Assembly (NCBI RefSeq): GCF_003121295.1
Contig: NZ_PHNC01000009.1
Span: 1 to 64,000 of the forward strand
DNA from: Streptomyces orinoci
GTDB lineage: Bacteria; Actinomycetota; Actinomycetes; Streptomycetales; Streptomycetaceae
Length of the DNA stretch: 64,000 bases
Direction of reading: 5' to 3'
In this document: positions 8,883 through 17,474 of the stretch, in pieces
How positions within the stretch are numbered: position 1 is the stretch's first letter
Layout: each line of letters opens with the position of its first letter
Notes under the pieces: model-generated
Databases searched by the model: none
Seen by the model: only the letters and a program-made list of their open reading frames with translations
What the model was told of the DNA's origin: nothing
Made by a program: the position numbers and the translations under genes

Positions 8883-8921
8883 GCGCCCCGTAAGGGGCGC
8901 GGGGAACTGTGCGACCAGCCA
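8883..8921. repeat. intergenic hairpin repeat, copy 2 (short form)
   Basis: GCGCCCC-gtaa-GGGGCGC (8883-8900) followed by GGGGAACTGTGCGACCAGCC and CACCGACG. It is the short form of the repeat at 2955 and 17370, lacking the middle ATGCGGCT...CCGCGTG part. Confidence 0.7.
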
Positions 8922-9044
8922 CCGACGACCCGCACATGACGAATGATCCGTAGGAGAACGGCACCCATTAGATGGGGCAGCCCATGAGTGTCAGCATCTG
9001 CCCGGTCGTGGCCCTCGCCACCGGGGCTCCGGTTGACCGAACCC

Positions 9045-9398
9045 ATGACGGACAACCGGAAGGCGGCCGGCGCCGTACTGCTGCACCGCCACGGCCACCG
9101 GCCCGCCGCACACTGGGCGGCGGCCGGTACCGTGCTCTACGGGGCGGCCCTGGCCGTCACCTTCGCGGTGAGCATCCCCCTCAACGATGAACTGGCCCGG
9201 CTGGGCCACCATGCCTCGGCCGCCCAACTGGCCCATATTCACCACCGGTTCACCGGCATCTGGCAACCGGCCAACCGGACAAGGACCTTGCTCTGCACCG
9301 GCGCGCTGGGCTGTCCGGCCAGGGCCCTGGTCCTGCGCGGGCGGGGCGGCCAACAGGCGTCCGCGTACCCGCGGCGGGGTGTCGCGGCCGGGGCGTGA
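9045..9398 (+). pseudogene. N-terminally truncated DUF1772 (anthrone-oxygenase-like) membrane protein
   Basis: The 117-residue frame from ATG 9045 covers only the last two-thirds of a DUF1772-type protein: a hydrophobic segment (VLYGAALAVTFAVSIPLNDEL), the N-x2-L family motif, the HHRFTGIWQPANRTRTLL helix and a final hydrophobic stretch (TGALGCPARALVL). The first transmembrane segments expected for this roughly 150-residue family are not found in any upstream frame. I infer a decayed gene, though a short functional protein is not excluded. Confidence 0.5.
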
Positions 9399-9403
9399 CC
9401 GGG

Positions 9404-10504
9404 TCAGTGTTCCCGGCGGAGGGCCAGCAGCGCGGCGTCGTCCGACAGCACCCCGCCCGCGTACGCCAGCAGATCCGCCACCAGACGGTCCAGCACCGCA
9501 TCCGGCGGACCCACCGGCAGCCGGGACAGACGCTCCGGCAGCGGGTAGAAGCGCCCGGCGGCGTCCCGGGCCTCGGTCACCCCGTCCGTGCAGAGCAGCA
9601 GGAGATCGCCGCGCCGGAGGACGAAGCGCTGGGTGTGGTACCCGCCGCCGACCAGGGCCCGCAGGGCCAGTGGCGGATCGGCCTCCGCCGCCCGCACCCC
9701 GATTTCGGACACCGTCCCGTCGGTGCGCCGCACCAGGGGCGGCAGATGGCCGCAGTTGACCAGCTCGGCCGGGGCGCCGTGCGGCGGCAGGCCGAGCAGG
9801 GCGGCGGTGACAAACTCCTCGCCCAGGCCCCGGCGCCGTACCGTCGCGTCCAGCCGCCCGGCCACCGCCGCCAGCTCGGCCTCCACCTGGGCCGCCTCCC
9901 GGAAGGTGCCCAGTACATCGGAGGCGGTCTCCACGGCGGCCAGCCCCTTGCCGCGCACATCGCCGAGCAGCACCCGGATCCCATAGGGGGTAGTGAGCAC
10001 CTCATAGAGGTCACCGCCCACCCGGGCGTCCGCGGCCGCCGCCAGATAGCGCACCGCCACCCGCAGCCCGTCGATCCGCTCCGGCACCGGGCGCAGCAGG
10101 GCCAGCTGTGCCGCCTGGGCCACCGAGCGCGAACTGAGCAGTTCCCGCTCCCTGGTGGCCACCAGCACCACATTGGCGGTGCTGACGCAGGTCACCGCCA
10201 GCACGGCGAAGGCCGAGGTGAGGTGGACGGCCAGGGCGACCTGTGGATCGGCCACGATCAGCAGCGGGACCACCGCCAGCGTCAGCAGGCCCACCAGCAG
10301 CGGCACCCGGGCCCGGCGGGTGCCGATGCCGGCCAGTGCGGGGGCGGTGGCCAGCACGGGGGAGAAGGTCAGCCGGGGATTGTTGACCACATCAAGGACC
10401 ACCGCCACGGTGAGCAGCGCATAGGCGGTCAGCACCAGCCCCCGCACATGGCGTGGCGGGGCCGGCGGACCGAAGGGGCTCTCACCGCGGGGGTCTCGCT
10501 TCAT
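9404..10504 (-). CDS. PP2C-type (SpoIIE-like) membrane serine phosphatase
   Basis: A 366-residue protein. Residues about 20-120 contain four hydrophobic segments. From about 135 the SpoIIE/RsbU PP2C domain begins: the linker helix AQAAQLALLRPVPERIDG, the metal motif DARVGGDLYEVL, GDVRGKGLAA, then NCGHLPP and the final LCTDGVTEARD and SDDAAL motifs. All expected Asp metal ligands are visible. Such proteins dephosphorylate anti-anti-sigma factors. There is no sigma-factor, anti-sigma or antagonist gene nearby, so its partner is elsewhere. Convergent with the DUF1772 remnant (5 bp gap). Confidence 0.88.
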   Translation of the reverse strand: MKRDPRGESPFGPPAPPRHVRGLVLTAYALLTVAVVLDVVNNPRLTFSPVLATAPALAGIGTRRARVPLLVGLLTLAVVPLLIVADPQVALAVHLTSAFAVLAVTCVSTANVVLVATRERELLSSRSVAQAAQLALLRPVPERIDGLRVAVRYLAAAADARVGGDLYEVLTTPYGIRVLLGDVRGKGLAAVETASDVLGTFREAAQVEAELAAVAGRLDATVRRRGLGEEFVTAALLGLPPHGAPAELVNCGHLPPLVRRTDGTVSEIGVRAAEADPPLALRALVGGGYHTQRFVLRRGDLLLLCTDGVTEARDAAGRFYPLPERLSRLPVGPPDAVLDRLVADLLAYAGGVLSDDAALLALRREH

Positions 10505-10609
10505 GGCTCGGCATCCACCCTAGGTACCGCCGGGGCGGCCGCAACCCGGCCCCGGCCGCCGCCGGCACCCCTCGCCGCCGACCGCCGGTGGCCGTCCTAC
10601 ACTCGCCCG

Positions 10610-11554
10610 GTGGACGCCTTGACCGGCCTGCTGGACGGGCCCAAGGCCCGGGGGGCCTTTCTGCTGCGGTCGGTGCTCAGCCCGCCATGGTCACTGCGGG
10701 TGGCCGACGGGGCGCCGCTCTGCCTGGTGACGGTGGTGCGCGGGCACGCCTGGATCACCCCGGGCATGGGTGAGCCGGTGCGGCTGGAGCCCGGCGCGGT
10801 GGCGCTGCTGCGCGGCCCGGATCCGTACACCGTCTCCGACGACCCCGCGACACCGGTGCAGGTGGTCATCGGCCCCGGACAGGCGTGCAGTACGGGGGAC
10901 GGGCAGGACGTCAGCGAGGGCATGGCGCTGGGCGTTCGTACCTGGGGCAATGACCCGGACGGGCCGGTGATGCTGCTCACCGGCACCTATCAGCTGCGCC
11001 ATGAGATCGGCCGGCGGCTGCTGGACGCCCTGCCCGGGCTGCTGGTCAGGCCGGCGCGGGACGCTCCCCGCACCCTGATCACTCTGCTCGCGGAGGAGAT
11101 CGGCCGGGCCGAACCGGGGCAGACGGCGGTGCTCGACCGGATTCTGGACCTGCTGCTGGTGAGCGTGGTGCGGTCCTGGCTGGCCGAGGCGGGCAGCGGT
11201 GCGCCCGCCTGGCTCCGCGCCCAGCGGGATCCGGTGGCCGGACCGGCGCTGCGGCTGCTGCACCAGGAGCCGGCACGGCCCTGGACGGTGGCCCTGCTCG
11301 CCGCCGAGGTCGGCGTCTCCCGGGCCGCCCTGGCCCGGCGGTTCGGCACGCTGGTCGGCGAGCCGCCGATGGCCTATCTCACCCAGTGGCGGCTCGCCCT
11401 CGCCGCGGATCTGCTGCGCGAGCCGGAGGCGACCTTGGAGGCGGTGGCGCGGCGGGTGGGGTACGGCAGCGCGTTTGCGCTGAGCGCCGCGTTCAAGCGG
11501 GTCCGGGGGGTCAGCCCCCGCAGTTACCGGGAGAGTGTGCTGGAGGATGGCTGA
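10610..11554 (+). CDS. AraC-family regulator with cupin-type sensor
   Basis: A 314-residue protein starting at GTG 10610. The N-terminal half is the AraC cupin-6-like sensor (APLCLVTVVRGHAWITP... LEPGAVALLRGPDPYTVSDDP). The C-terminal 110 residues hold two AraC HTH units (WTVALLAAEVGVSRAALARRFGTLVGEPPMAYLTQWR; LEAVARRVGYGSAFALSAAFKR) and end with GVSPRSYR. A TACACT hexamer lies six bases before the start, with no Shine-Dalgarno, suggesting a leaderless mRNA. No partner reductase or oxidoreductase adjoins; the only nearby candidate is the DUF1772 remnant. Confidence 0.85.
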   Translation: MDALTGLLDGPKARGAFLLRSVLSPPWSLRVADGAPLCLVTVVRGHAWITPGMGEPVRLEPGAVALLRGPDPYTVSDDPATPVQVVIGPGQACSTGDGQDVSEGMALGVRTWGNDPDGPVMLLTGTYQLRHEIGRRLLDALPGLLVRPARDAPRTLITLLAEEIGRAEPGQTAVLDRILDLLLVSVVRSWLAEAGSGAPAWLRAQRDPVAGPALRLLHQEPARPWTVALLAAEVGVSRAALARRFGTLVGEPPMAYLTQWRLALAADLLREPEATLEAVARRVGYGSAFALSAAFKRVRGVSPRSYRESVLEDG

Positions 11555-11586
11555 CGGACACGGCTGTCGGCCCGGCCGGGCCCGAG

Positions 11587-11623
11587 CCGTGCCGCCCGCC
11601 CGGCAGCCGGACGGGCGGCACGG
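11587..11623. terminator. bidirectional hairpin terminator
   Basis: A perfect 12-bp stem, CCGTGCCGCCCG / CGGGCGGCACGG, with a 13-base loop that can pair further (CCGG/CCGG). It lies between the convergent AraC gene and the secreted protein gene at 11635. Confidence 0.8.
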
Positions 11624-11634
11624 TGAAGGACCCG

Positions 11635-12183
11635 TCAGGAGCCGCCGACCTCGGTGCTCGCCGCGACCGGCGCGTCACCGGAGACCGAGCAGTTGACCGT
11701 CACCCCGAAGACATGCACCGCTATGTCGCCGGGAGTGAAGGTGGTGGTCCCCGCGCTGTCCAGCTCCACCGAGGCGGTGCCCCCGGTCACCGCGACGGTG
11801 GAGCCGCTGGCGACCGCGCTGTCATTGGTGGCCCCGGTGACCTGGACGCTGCCGGAGTTCGCCCCGCCGATGGCCAGGTTCATCTCGGCCGTCACGGTGT
11901 TCGCCGGCAGGTCGATGGGCGCGGTCATCTGGGTGGTGGCGCTGACCGTGAGGTTCGCGGAGCCGCCCTGGGGCACGCTGGCCGGCGCGGTCACGGTGAG
12001 CTGGATGGGGTTGTCGCCGCTGGGCGCCCCCGGACCGGTACAGGTGTAGCTGACGGACACGGTGTCGGTGCCGCCGGCCACCGCCGAGGGGGTGGCCAGT
12101 CCGATGCCCGCGGCCGCCAGCAGGGCGGCGGCCGCGGCGCTCGCCGCCGTCCGCCTGCGGGCCGACCTCTTCGCCGTATTCAT
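11635..12183 (-). CDS. secreted beta-rich hypothetical protein
   Basis: A 182-residue protein with a clear Sec signal peptide: basic start (NTAKRSARRR), Ala-rich core, and cleavage likely after ATPSAVA around residue 36. The mature part is Thr/Val/Gly rich, predicted all-beta, with two Cys (SVSYTCTG near its start and TVNCSVSG near its end) that probably form a disulfide. It resembles Ig-like extracellular domains of uncharacterised actinomycete secreted proteins. I do not recognise a function. Confidence 0.75.
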   Translation of the reverse strand: MNTAKRSARRRTAASAAAAALLAAAGIGLATPSAVAGGTDTVSVSYTCTGPGAPSGDNPIQLTVTAPASVPQGGSANLTVSATTQMTAPIDLPANTVTAEMNLAIGGANSGSVQVTGATNDSAVASGSTVAVTGGTASVELDSAGTTTFTPGDIAVHVFGVTVNCSVSGDAPVAASTEVGGS

Positions 12184-12279
12184 CGCCGCACTCCCTTCTG
12201 GCCTGATGTGGACACGTCATGAGTCGCACGCGGCGGCAAAGAAGTCAACAGCGATCGGGCGCTGGCCTAGAGTCGGGGC

Positions 12280-12657
12280 ATGGTTGCAGAACAGGGGAGC
12301 GTGCGGGTGGACAGCTGGATCTGGTCCGTACGCCTGACCAAGACCCGTTCCCTGGCCGCGGCGGCCTGCCGGGCGGGCCATGTCCGGGTCAACGGGGAGC
12401 GGGTCAAGCCCGCCCAGGCCGTACGTCCCGGCGACGAGGTGCGGCTGTTCCATGCGGGGCGGGAGCGGATCGTGGTGGTCTCGCGCCTGGTGCACAAGCG
12501 GGTGGGCGCCCCGGTGGCCGCCGAGTGCTATGTGGACAACAGCCCGCCCCCGCCCCCGCGCGAGGTGCTCGCCGCCGTGGGCCTGCGGGACCGGGGCGCC
12601 GGACGGCCCACCAAGCGCGAGCGCCGGGAGATCGAGCAGCTCCGTGGACGTTCGTAA
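12280..12657 (+). CDS. S4-domain RNA-binding protein (Hsp15-like)
   Basis: A 125-residue protein. After a short lead, VRVDSWIWSVRLTKTRSLAAAACRAGHVRVNGERVKPAQAVRPGDEVRL is a complete S4 RNA-binding domain; the C-terminal third is basic (GRPTKRERREIEQL). This matches the Hsp15/HslR family, which in E. coli binds nascent-chain-blocked 50S subunits; that role here is inferred only. TAGAGT lies exactly six bases before ATG 12280 without a Shine-Dalgarno sequence, so the mRNA is probably leaderless. Confidence 0.85.
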   Translation: MVAEQGSVRVDSWIWSVRLTKTRSLAAAACRAGHVRVNGERVKPAQAVRPGDEVRLFHAGRERIVVVSRLVHKRVGAPVAAECYVDNSPPPPPREVLAAVGLRDRGAGRPTKRERREIEQLRGRS

Positions 12658-12748
12658 GCGGGTTCGGGTGGGTGACCGGGAAGGTATGGTGACGGGAGAC
12701 CTTCGCCGGGCAGCGGCCACGGCGACCGAGGGGAAGAGGTGAGACGAC

Positions 12749-13027
12749 ATGCTGCGTAATGGCTTGGAGCCCTGGCACCTGCTCGTCGTGGCCATTGTGG
12801 TGCTCGTTGTCTTCGGCTCGAAGCGCCTTCCGGACACGGCCAGGGCGCTGGGTAAGTCCTTGCGGATTCTGAAGAGCGAGACCCGGGCGATGAAGGAGGA
12901 GAGCTCGTCGGCCGCCCCGCAGGGGCAGGCGCAGACGGAGGCGAAGCCGCACACCATCCAGGCGGCCCCCGGCGATGTGGCGTCCGCCCGTCCCGTGCAC
13001 GAGAACGACACCAGTTCGCCTCGCTGA
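12749..13027 (+). CDS. tatA: Sec-independent translocase subunit TatA
   Basis: A 92-residue protein: short N-terminus, one transmembrane helix (WHLLVVAIVVLVVFGSKRLPD), the FGSKRLP hinge, the amphipathic helix TARALGKSLRILKSETRAMKEE and an acidic/polar tail. This is standard for TatA, which forms the pore for folded Tat substrates. A GAGGGGAAGAGGTG ribosome-binding region precedes ATG 12749. tatC is not next to it. Two Tat-type signal peptides appear later in the window (39578 and 47351 genes). Confidence 0.93.
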   Translation: MLRNGLEPWHLLVVAIVVLVVFGSKRLPDTARALGKSLRILKSETRAMKEESSSAAPQGQAQTEAKPHTIQAAPGDVASARPVHENDTSSPR

Positions 13028-13059
13028 CCCCAGACGCACCCCGTTCCGGCCGGGACGGT

Positions 13060-13090
13060 ACGGCCACGCACTCATCAGGTGCGTGGCCGT
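13060..13090 (+). terminator. hairpin terminator after tatA
   Basis: A perfect 12-bp stem, ACGGCCACGCAC / GTGCGTGGCCGT, with a 7-base loop, 33 bases after the tatA stop. Confidence 0.8.
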
Positions 13091-13330
13091 CACCGTACCC
13101 GGCCGCAGCTCGTTGACGGGCTGGAAAGTCGCTCCGGTTCCCCGCAGCCGCCGCCCGCGCGCCCATGCGTCGGGCGGCGCCGGGGCCGAACGGCGGGGGA
13201 CCGCCCGCCGCGAGCGAGGGTGAGCCGCGGGGAGGAGCGGGGGCGTTGGACGGTACATCGTCCGTGAGGTCCCGGCGGGTCACCAGGACGGCGGGCAGGT
13301 GTCAAGACGACAGGCGGACGCCCCCTCGAT

Positions 13331-13358
13331 ACTTGCTATATTGCGCAACCGAGCAAGT
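13331..13358 (+). promoter_or_regulatory. TTGC-rich inverted-repeat motif upstream of DUF6542-LCP module 1
   Basis: ACTTGC (13331) and GCAAGT (ending 13358) form perfect outer arms around a central TATTGCGCAA. The same three elements in the same order and spacing occur upstream of the second DUF6542-LCP module (21887-21914, opposite strand). It ends 52 bases before the DUF6542 start, so it is probably an operator or activator site; the binding protein is unknown. Confidence 0.65.
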
Positions 13359-13410
13359 CAGGCATGGTTCTGGCGGTCTGTCTCCGCATGGCCGCAGAAG
13401 GGAAGCGCGC

Positions 13411-13977
13411 ATGGGGGGCAGCCCACCCGGTGCCCTGGGAAACCGGATGTGGCAGGAGGACACGGGGCGCGGTTCCGTGGCTCATGGTTCGGCCGGAGTG
13501 CCCAAGCAGCCGGTCAGATCCCGGGAACCAGGCGGCAACCGCACCGGGAGACCGGCACCCAGGAGGCCACAGCCCCCGCCGGCACCGGCCACCGGGCAGA
13601 AGCTGGCCCTGGCCGGAGCGCTGCTCGCGGTGGGGGCCGCGGTGGACGAGGCCACCGGCCCCGGCCTGGGCTGGGTCTACGCCCTGGGGGCCGCCGCGGC
13701 CGCCGCCCTGCTGGCCTCGGCCTGCGCCCGCCCCGGCGGCTGGTGGGTGCCGGCGGTGCCCCCGCCCGCGGTCGCCCTGGTGGCCCTGTGCGCCCAGCTG
13801 CTGACCGATGACTCCCATGCGACGGGCAAGGCCGCCACGGCGGCGGCGATGACCCAGGCACTGCGCTGGGCCAATGACAGCTTCCCGGCCATGGCGGTGG
13901 CGGAGGCCATCGTGCTGACGGTGCTGGTGGCCCGCGCCGCCGGCGCGGGGCGGGACGGAAGGACCAAACGTGCCTGA
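13411..13977 (+). CDS. DUF6542-type membrane protein, module 1
   Basis: A 188-residue protein; the start at ATG 13411 has a good RBS (GAAGGGAAG) and avoids a long low-complexity extension. Residues 1-65 are Pro/Arg-rich and cytoplasmic-like; then four hydrophobic segments follow (KLALAGALLAVGAAVDEATG, YALGAAAAAALLASACA, GGWWVPAVPPPAVALVALCAQLL, PAMAVAEAIVLTVLVARAA). This fits the small DUF6542 family, whose role is unknown. The stop overlaps the next start by 8 nt, so it is coupled to the LCP gene. A diverged copy of the pair is at 20086-21769. Confidence 0.75.
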   Translation: MGGSPPGALGNRMWQEDTGRGSVAHGSAGVPKQPVRSREPGGNRTGRPAPRRPQPPPAPATGQKLALAGALLAVGAAVDEATGPGLGWVYALGAAAAAALLASACARPGGWWVPAVPPPAVALVALCAQLLTDDSHATGKAATAAAMTQALRWANDSFPAMAVAEAIVLTVLVARAAGAGRDGRTKRA

Positions 13978-15538
13978 CATCACCCGCGTCCACCGCCCCC
14001 GCCCCACCACGGGCCGTACACCCGGCCGTACGGCCGGCGCCCAGCGGCGCCGCCGCCCCGGCCCGGGCGCGGCCGCCCGGATCGCGGTCTGCCTGTCCTC
14101 CGCGGCCATCATGGTGACCAGCGGCACCGGCTGGCTGGCCTACCACTGGCTGAACAACGGGCTGATCACCTCCAGCGCCCTGGACGCCCTGCGCAAGGGG
14201 GCGCCCCGAAAGCTGGACGACTCGGTCAACCTCCTGCTGATCGGCCTGGATTCGCGCAAGGACATGGACGGCAATGACCTGCCCAAGGAGTTCGTCCAGC
14301 AGGAACTGCACGCCGGATCAAGCGAGATCGGCGGCTACAACACCAACACCCTGATCCTGATGCACATTCCGGCCGACGGCGGGAAGGTGACCGCCTTCTC
14401 CATCCCACGCGACGACTATGTCCAGGTGGCCGGCGGACGCGGCGAGCACAAGATCAAGGAGGCCTATGGCATCGCCAAGGCCGAGGCCCAGGACACCCTG
14501 TCCGCGCAGGGCGTCAAGGGTGCCGAGCTGGAGCACCGCAGCCGGGAGGCGGGACGCGAGGCCACCCTGGCCACCGTGCAGGACTTCCTGGGCGTGCCCA
14601 TCGACCACTTCGCCGAGGTCAACCTGCTGGGCTTCTATGACATCGCCAAGGTGGTGCAACCGGTCCCGGTCTGCCTGAAGAACGCGGTGCACGACCGCTA
14701 CTCCGGCGCCGACTTCCCGGCCGGACCACAGAAGTTGAATGCCCGTCAGGCCCTGGCCTTTGTCCGCCAGCGGCATGGGCTGACCAATGGCGACCTGGAC
14801 CGGACTCACCGTCAGCAGGCGTTCATCTCCTCGGTGACACACAAGCTGAAGTCGCAGGGCGTGTGGAGCGATCTGGACAAGCTCCAGGGCCTGTTCGATG
14901 TGGTGAAGAAGGATGTGGTCATCGACGACCGGTGGAACATCCTGGACTTCGCCCAGCAGGCCCCCAACCTCACCGGCGGAAACGCCGAGTTCCACACCCT
15001 GCCGATCGCCGGATTCGCCAACCGCAAGGGGGAAGCGGTCAATCTGGTCGATCCGGTGAAGGTACGGGCCCTGGTCCAGTCGATGATCGGCCAGGCCCAT
15101 GCCGCGGCCGCCTCCCCGTCCCCCTCCTCCTCCTCGCCCCCCGTCCCGGCCGACGCCGCGACGACGGTGGTGGACGTACGCAATGCCTCGGGCACCCCGG
15201 GAGCCGCGGCCGCCGAGTCCAGGGCACTGTCCGCACTGGGCTACCGGCCCGGGAGGATCGCCAACGCCCCGGCGTCCGGCCATACTTCGGTGCTGCACGG
15301 CCCGGGGGCCGAGGCGGCGGCCCGGCAGATCGCCGCCGCGCTGGGGGTGGAGCCGACGGCCGGACGGGCGGTCCCGGCCGGGCATGTGGTGGTCACCCTC
15401 GGCCCCGGCTTCAAGGTCACCGCCCCCGCCAGGCCCTCGCCGAGCGCCAAGTCCAAGGCCGGGGAGCCCTCCCCCGTCTCCACGGACGACTTCCAGGGCC
15501 CCTCGGTGAAGATGGGCGGCGTCCCCTGCGTGGACTGA
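13970..15538 (+). CDS. LCP-family (LytR-CpsA-Psr) cell-wall glycopolymer ligase with LytR_C domain, module 1
   Basis: A 522-residue protein starting with GTG 13970. After a basic cytoplasmic tail (to about 40) there is one transmembrane helix (IAVCLSSAAIMVTSGTGWLAYHW). The LCP catalytic domain follows (about 80-310): NLLLIGLDSR, NTNTLILMHI, FSIPRDDYV, the HKIKEAYGI motif, VNLLGFYDI, and ALAFVRQRHG with the conserved Arg residues. LCP proteins transfer lipid-linked polymers (teichoic acid, capsule) to peptidoglycan outside the cell. Residues about 390-480 are the LytR_C domain (TVVDVRNASGTPG), absent from the second copy. It ends in GPSVKMGGVPCVD, almost identical to copy 2. Confidence 0.9.
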   Translation: MPDITRVHRPRPTTGRTPGRTAGAQRRRRPGPGAAARIAVCLSSAAIMVTSGTGWLAYHWLNNGLITSSALDALRKGAPRKLDDSVNLLLIGLDSRKDMDGNDLPKEFVQQELHAGSSEIGGYNTNTLILMHIPADGGKVTAFSIPRDDYVQVAGGRGEHKIKEAYGIAKAEAQDTLSAQGVKGAELEHRSREAGREATLATVQDFLGVPIDHFAEVNLLGFYDIAKVVQPVPVCLKNAVHDRYSGADFPAGPQKLNARQALAFVRQRHGLTNGDLDRTHRQQAFISSVTHKLKSQGVWSDLDKLQGLFDVVKKDVVIDDRWNILDFAQQAPNLTGGNAEFHTLPIAGFANRKGEAVNLVDPVKVRALVQSMIGQAHAAAASPSPSSSSPPVPADAATTVVDVRNASGTPGAAAAESRALSALGYRPGRIANAPASGHTSVLHGPGAEAAARQIAAALGVEPTAGRAVPAGHVVVTLGPGFKVTAPARPSPSAKSKAGEPSPVSTDDFQGPSVKMGGVPCVD

Positions 15539-15596
15539 CGGCCGCACTGTCGTCCGGCAACCGCCGCGTCCTCCGGCGGACATGGCGCGGCCCCGC

Positions 15597-15617
15597 CGCG
15601 GATCCCCGTGATCCGCG
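15597..15617. terminator. hairpin between convergent LCP and DUF4142 genes
   Basis: A perfect 8-bp stem CGCGGATC / GATCCGCG with loop cccgt, 59 bases after the LCP stop. The rest of 15539-15769 shows nothing else. Confidence 0.6.
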
Positions 15618-15769
15618 CACCGGAGAACGTACCGCCGCTTCCGCCGGGCCAGGCGCGGAGCCCGGTGGAAGCGGCGCGGTACGCCGCCGGTGCGCCCGGT
15701 GAGGTCCGGCCAGCCCGTCGTGCGCCCGGGCGGGGACCACAGGGGAGCGGCGGGGCCGCGCGGCCCGTA

Positions 15770-16300
15770 TCACCTGTGGTGCGTCTGGTGGCCCATCATG
15801 CAGTCGCGGATCATGTCCAGGTGCTTGGCGATGACCGGCCGGGCCTTGCGGGCGGCGTCCCGCACCATCGAGTCCCGGCCGTGCTCGATCTCGTAGTCCA
15901 CCAGGTCCAGGGCCTGGACGTGCCCGGTGTCCTGGGACCGCAGCCAGCCGTCGTCATAGCGCGGTGTGCGGGCTTTCTTCCTGAGGTCCTTCAGGTCCTG
16001 CTCCTGCTGTGCGCTGACCGAGCGCGGCAGCGTCACCCTGAGCTTGTCCGCCAGCGTCTTGGTGTCCTGGTCAAGCCGGGTGTGGTCGCGGACCAGGACC
16101 TGGCCGAGGTCCTTGACACACCGGGTGGCGCCATTGCTCTGGGCGTCGCGGCCCGCGGCGATCTCGGCCAGATTGCCCCGGTGAACGGACGTCAGAAACA
16201 CCTCGTCGTGGTCGTCATTGGTGGCCAGCGCGGTCCCGGCGGAAGCCGTGGTCAGTGCGATGGCCACCAGTGCTGTGGTGATCCGGTGTCGCATGCGCAT
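15770..16300 (-). CDS. secreted DUF4142-family protein
   Basis: A 176-residue protein with a Sec signal peptide (RMRHRITTALVAIALTTASAGTALA). The rest is helical and His/Asp/Glu-rich, matching DUF4142, a ferritin-like four-helix family: EVFLTSVHRGNLAEIAAGRDAQSNGATRCVKDLGQVLVRDHTRLDQDTKTLADKL. Two Cys and the C-terminal DMIRDCMMGHQTHHR are notable; the Met/His-rich end could bind metal. Function unknown; in other bacteria members are membrane or periplasmic and stress-linked. Single gene. Confidence 0.8.
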   Translation of the reverse strand: MRMRHRITTALVAIALTTASAGTALATNDDHDEVFLTSVHRGNLAEIAAGRDAQSNGATRCVKDLGQVLVRDHTRLDQDTKTLADKLRVTLPRSVSAQQEQDLKDLRKKARTPRYDDGWLRSQDTGHVQALDLVDYEIEHGRDSMVRDAARKARPVIAKHLDMIRDCMMGHQTHHR

Positions 16301-16479
16301 CGTTCATCGCTCCGTTTCTTCGTCGGCCCGCGGCACGCTTGCCTCTGGCGCGGGCCGGTCAGATGAAGGGCACGCCCATCGCGCCCTCGCAGGCAGATGA
16401 CTGCCCCAGGGCGGCGCGCCGCCCGCTCGCGGGCGGCCCGGAGTCCCCCGAACGGAGCAATCCCCGGCCCGGGGGGAGC

Positions 16480-17064
16480 TCAGCGGCCGAGCAGCCCCGA
16501 CTGAGTGCGCATCAGGCCGGACACCAGTCCGCCGGTGGTGTCCAGCAGCCCGGTCGCCGTTCCGGTGACGCTGCCCAGGAGGTTGAAGGCCAGGCCGGTC
16601 ACCGTGTTCAGCAGGCCGCCGACCAGCGACAGCAGCCCGCTGCCGCCGTCCCGGGAGAAGTCGCCGCGGGCCCGGTCGGACTCCGCCCGGGAGCCGTCCA
16701 CGGCCGCCCGGTCCGGCTGAGCGGCCGTCAGCTGGACGCGCAGCTGTGCCCGGTCCCGGTCCAGGACCGCGAGCCGGTCGCCGACCGCCTTGCACTGCCG
16801 GCCCTGCTCCTCGGTGCGGTTGCGGACGGCCGCGCACTCCGCGGCCACCTCGGAGGCCAGGCGGGTCATCCGGTCCCCCTCGATGGCCTGAAGCCCCTCC
16901 GCGGCGCTGCGGCGCAGCTGCTCGGGGCCGGCGGCCGGGACGGCGGGCGCGGGGGCCTGCCGCGGTACGACGGCGGTGGCCGGGGCGGCGGCCGGGGCGA
17001 TGGTGGCCAGGGTGGCACACAGGGTGGCGGCGATACGGAGGGCGGATCTGCGTGGGGCTGCCAT
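16480..17064 (-). CDS. secreted hypothetical protein
   Basis: A 194-residue protein; start at 17064 has a good RBS (GAAGGAG) and begins a signal peptide (basic PRRSALR, then IAATLCATLATIAPAAAPATA). The middle is a charged helical region with coiled-coil character and two Cys (AAECAAVRNRTEEQGRQCKAV), ending in a Gly/Leu/Thr-rich hydrophobic tail (LLSLVGGLLNTVTGLAFNLLGSVTGTATGLL). The tail resembles sequences in small secreted actinobacterial proteins with surface activity, but no family is recognised. Confidence 0.65.
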   Translation of the reverse strand: MAAPRRSALRIAATLCATLATIAPAAAPATAVVPRQAPAPAVPAAGPEQLRRSAAEGLQAIEGDRMTRLASEVAAECAAVRNRTEEQGRQCKAVGDRLAVLDRDRAQLRVQLTAAQPDRAAVDGSRAESDRARGDFSRDGGSGLLSLVGGLLNTVTGLAFNLLGSVTGTATGLLDTTGGLVSGLMRTQSGLLGR

Positions 17065-17474
17065 GACTGCTCCTTCACGGAGGGGATCTTGCCGGTCACC
17101 CTGCGTCCTGAAGCGGCGCCCCGCAATCGGAAGCGGCCGTGCGGCAGGCCGGCTGACGCACCGTCCGGCGCCATTCGATCGCAGCTGTAAGGCCGTCAGA
17201 TCGGGCTCGCAGAGCACCTCTACCGGATTCACCACCGGCGGTACGCCGGACGGGTTCCAGTGGCTATCCCCGTGCCACAGAGGATATTTGGCGACCGCAC
17301 AGCCTGGTCTATCTATCGACAAAGAGCTTCGGTTATTCAGAGAGCAACTGCGTGGTCAAGCGGACTGCCGCGCCCCAAAGGGGCGCGGGGCGGCTGCGGC
17401 ATGCGGCTCCGCCGCGTGGGCGCGACCAGCCACCGACCGCCGGCAGCCGCATCACCTCGTATCCAGCAGAGCGC
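17065..17474. other. gene-free region with hairpin repeat, copy 3
   Basis: No supported gene. It contains the upstream region of the 17064 gene and, at 17370-17386, the perfect hairpin GCGCCCC-aaa-GGGGCGC. This is followed at 17398-17437 by the long form of the intergenic repeat (ATGCGGCTCCGCCGCGTG, then CGACCAGCCACCGACC), closely matching the copy at 2955-3030. Confidence 0.7.

Noticed and set aside
9045-9398. Intact DUF1772 gene
   Set aside because: The first membrane segments of the family are missing.
15608-16366. A plus-strand frame across the DUF4142 gene
   Set aside because: No family features; the minus strand has a signal peptide and family motifs in the same place.
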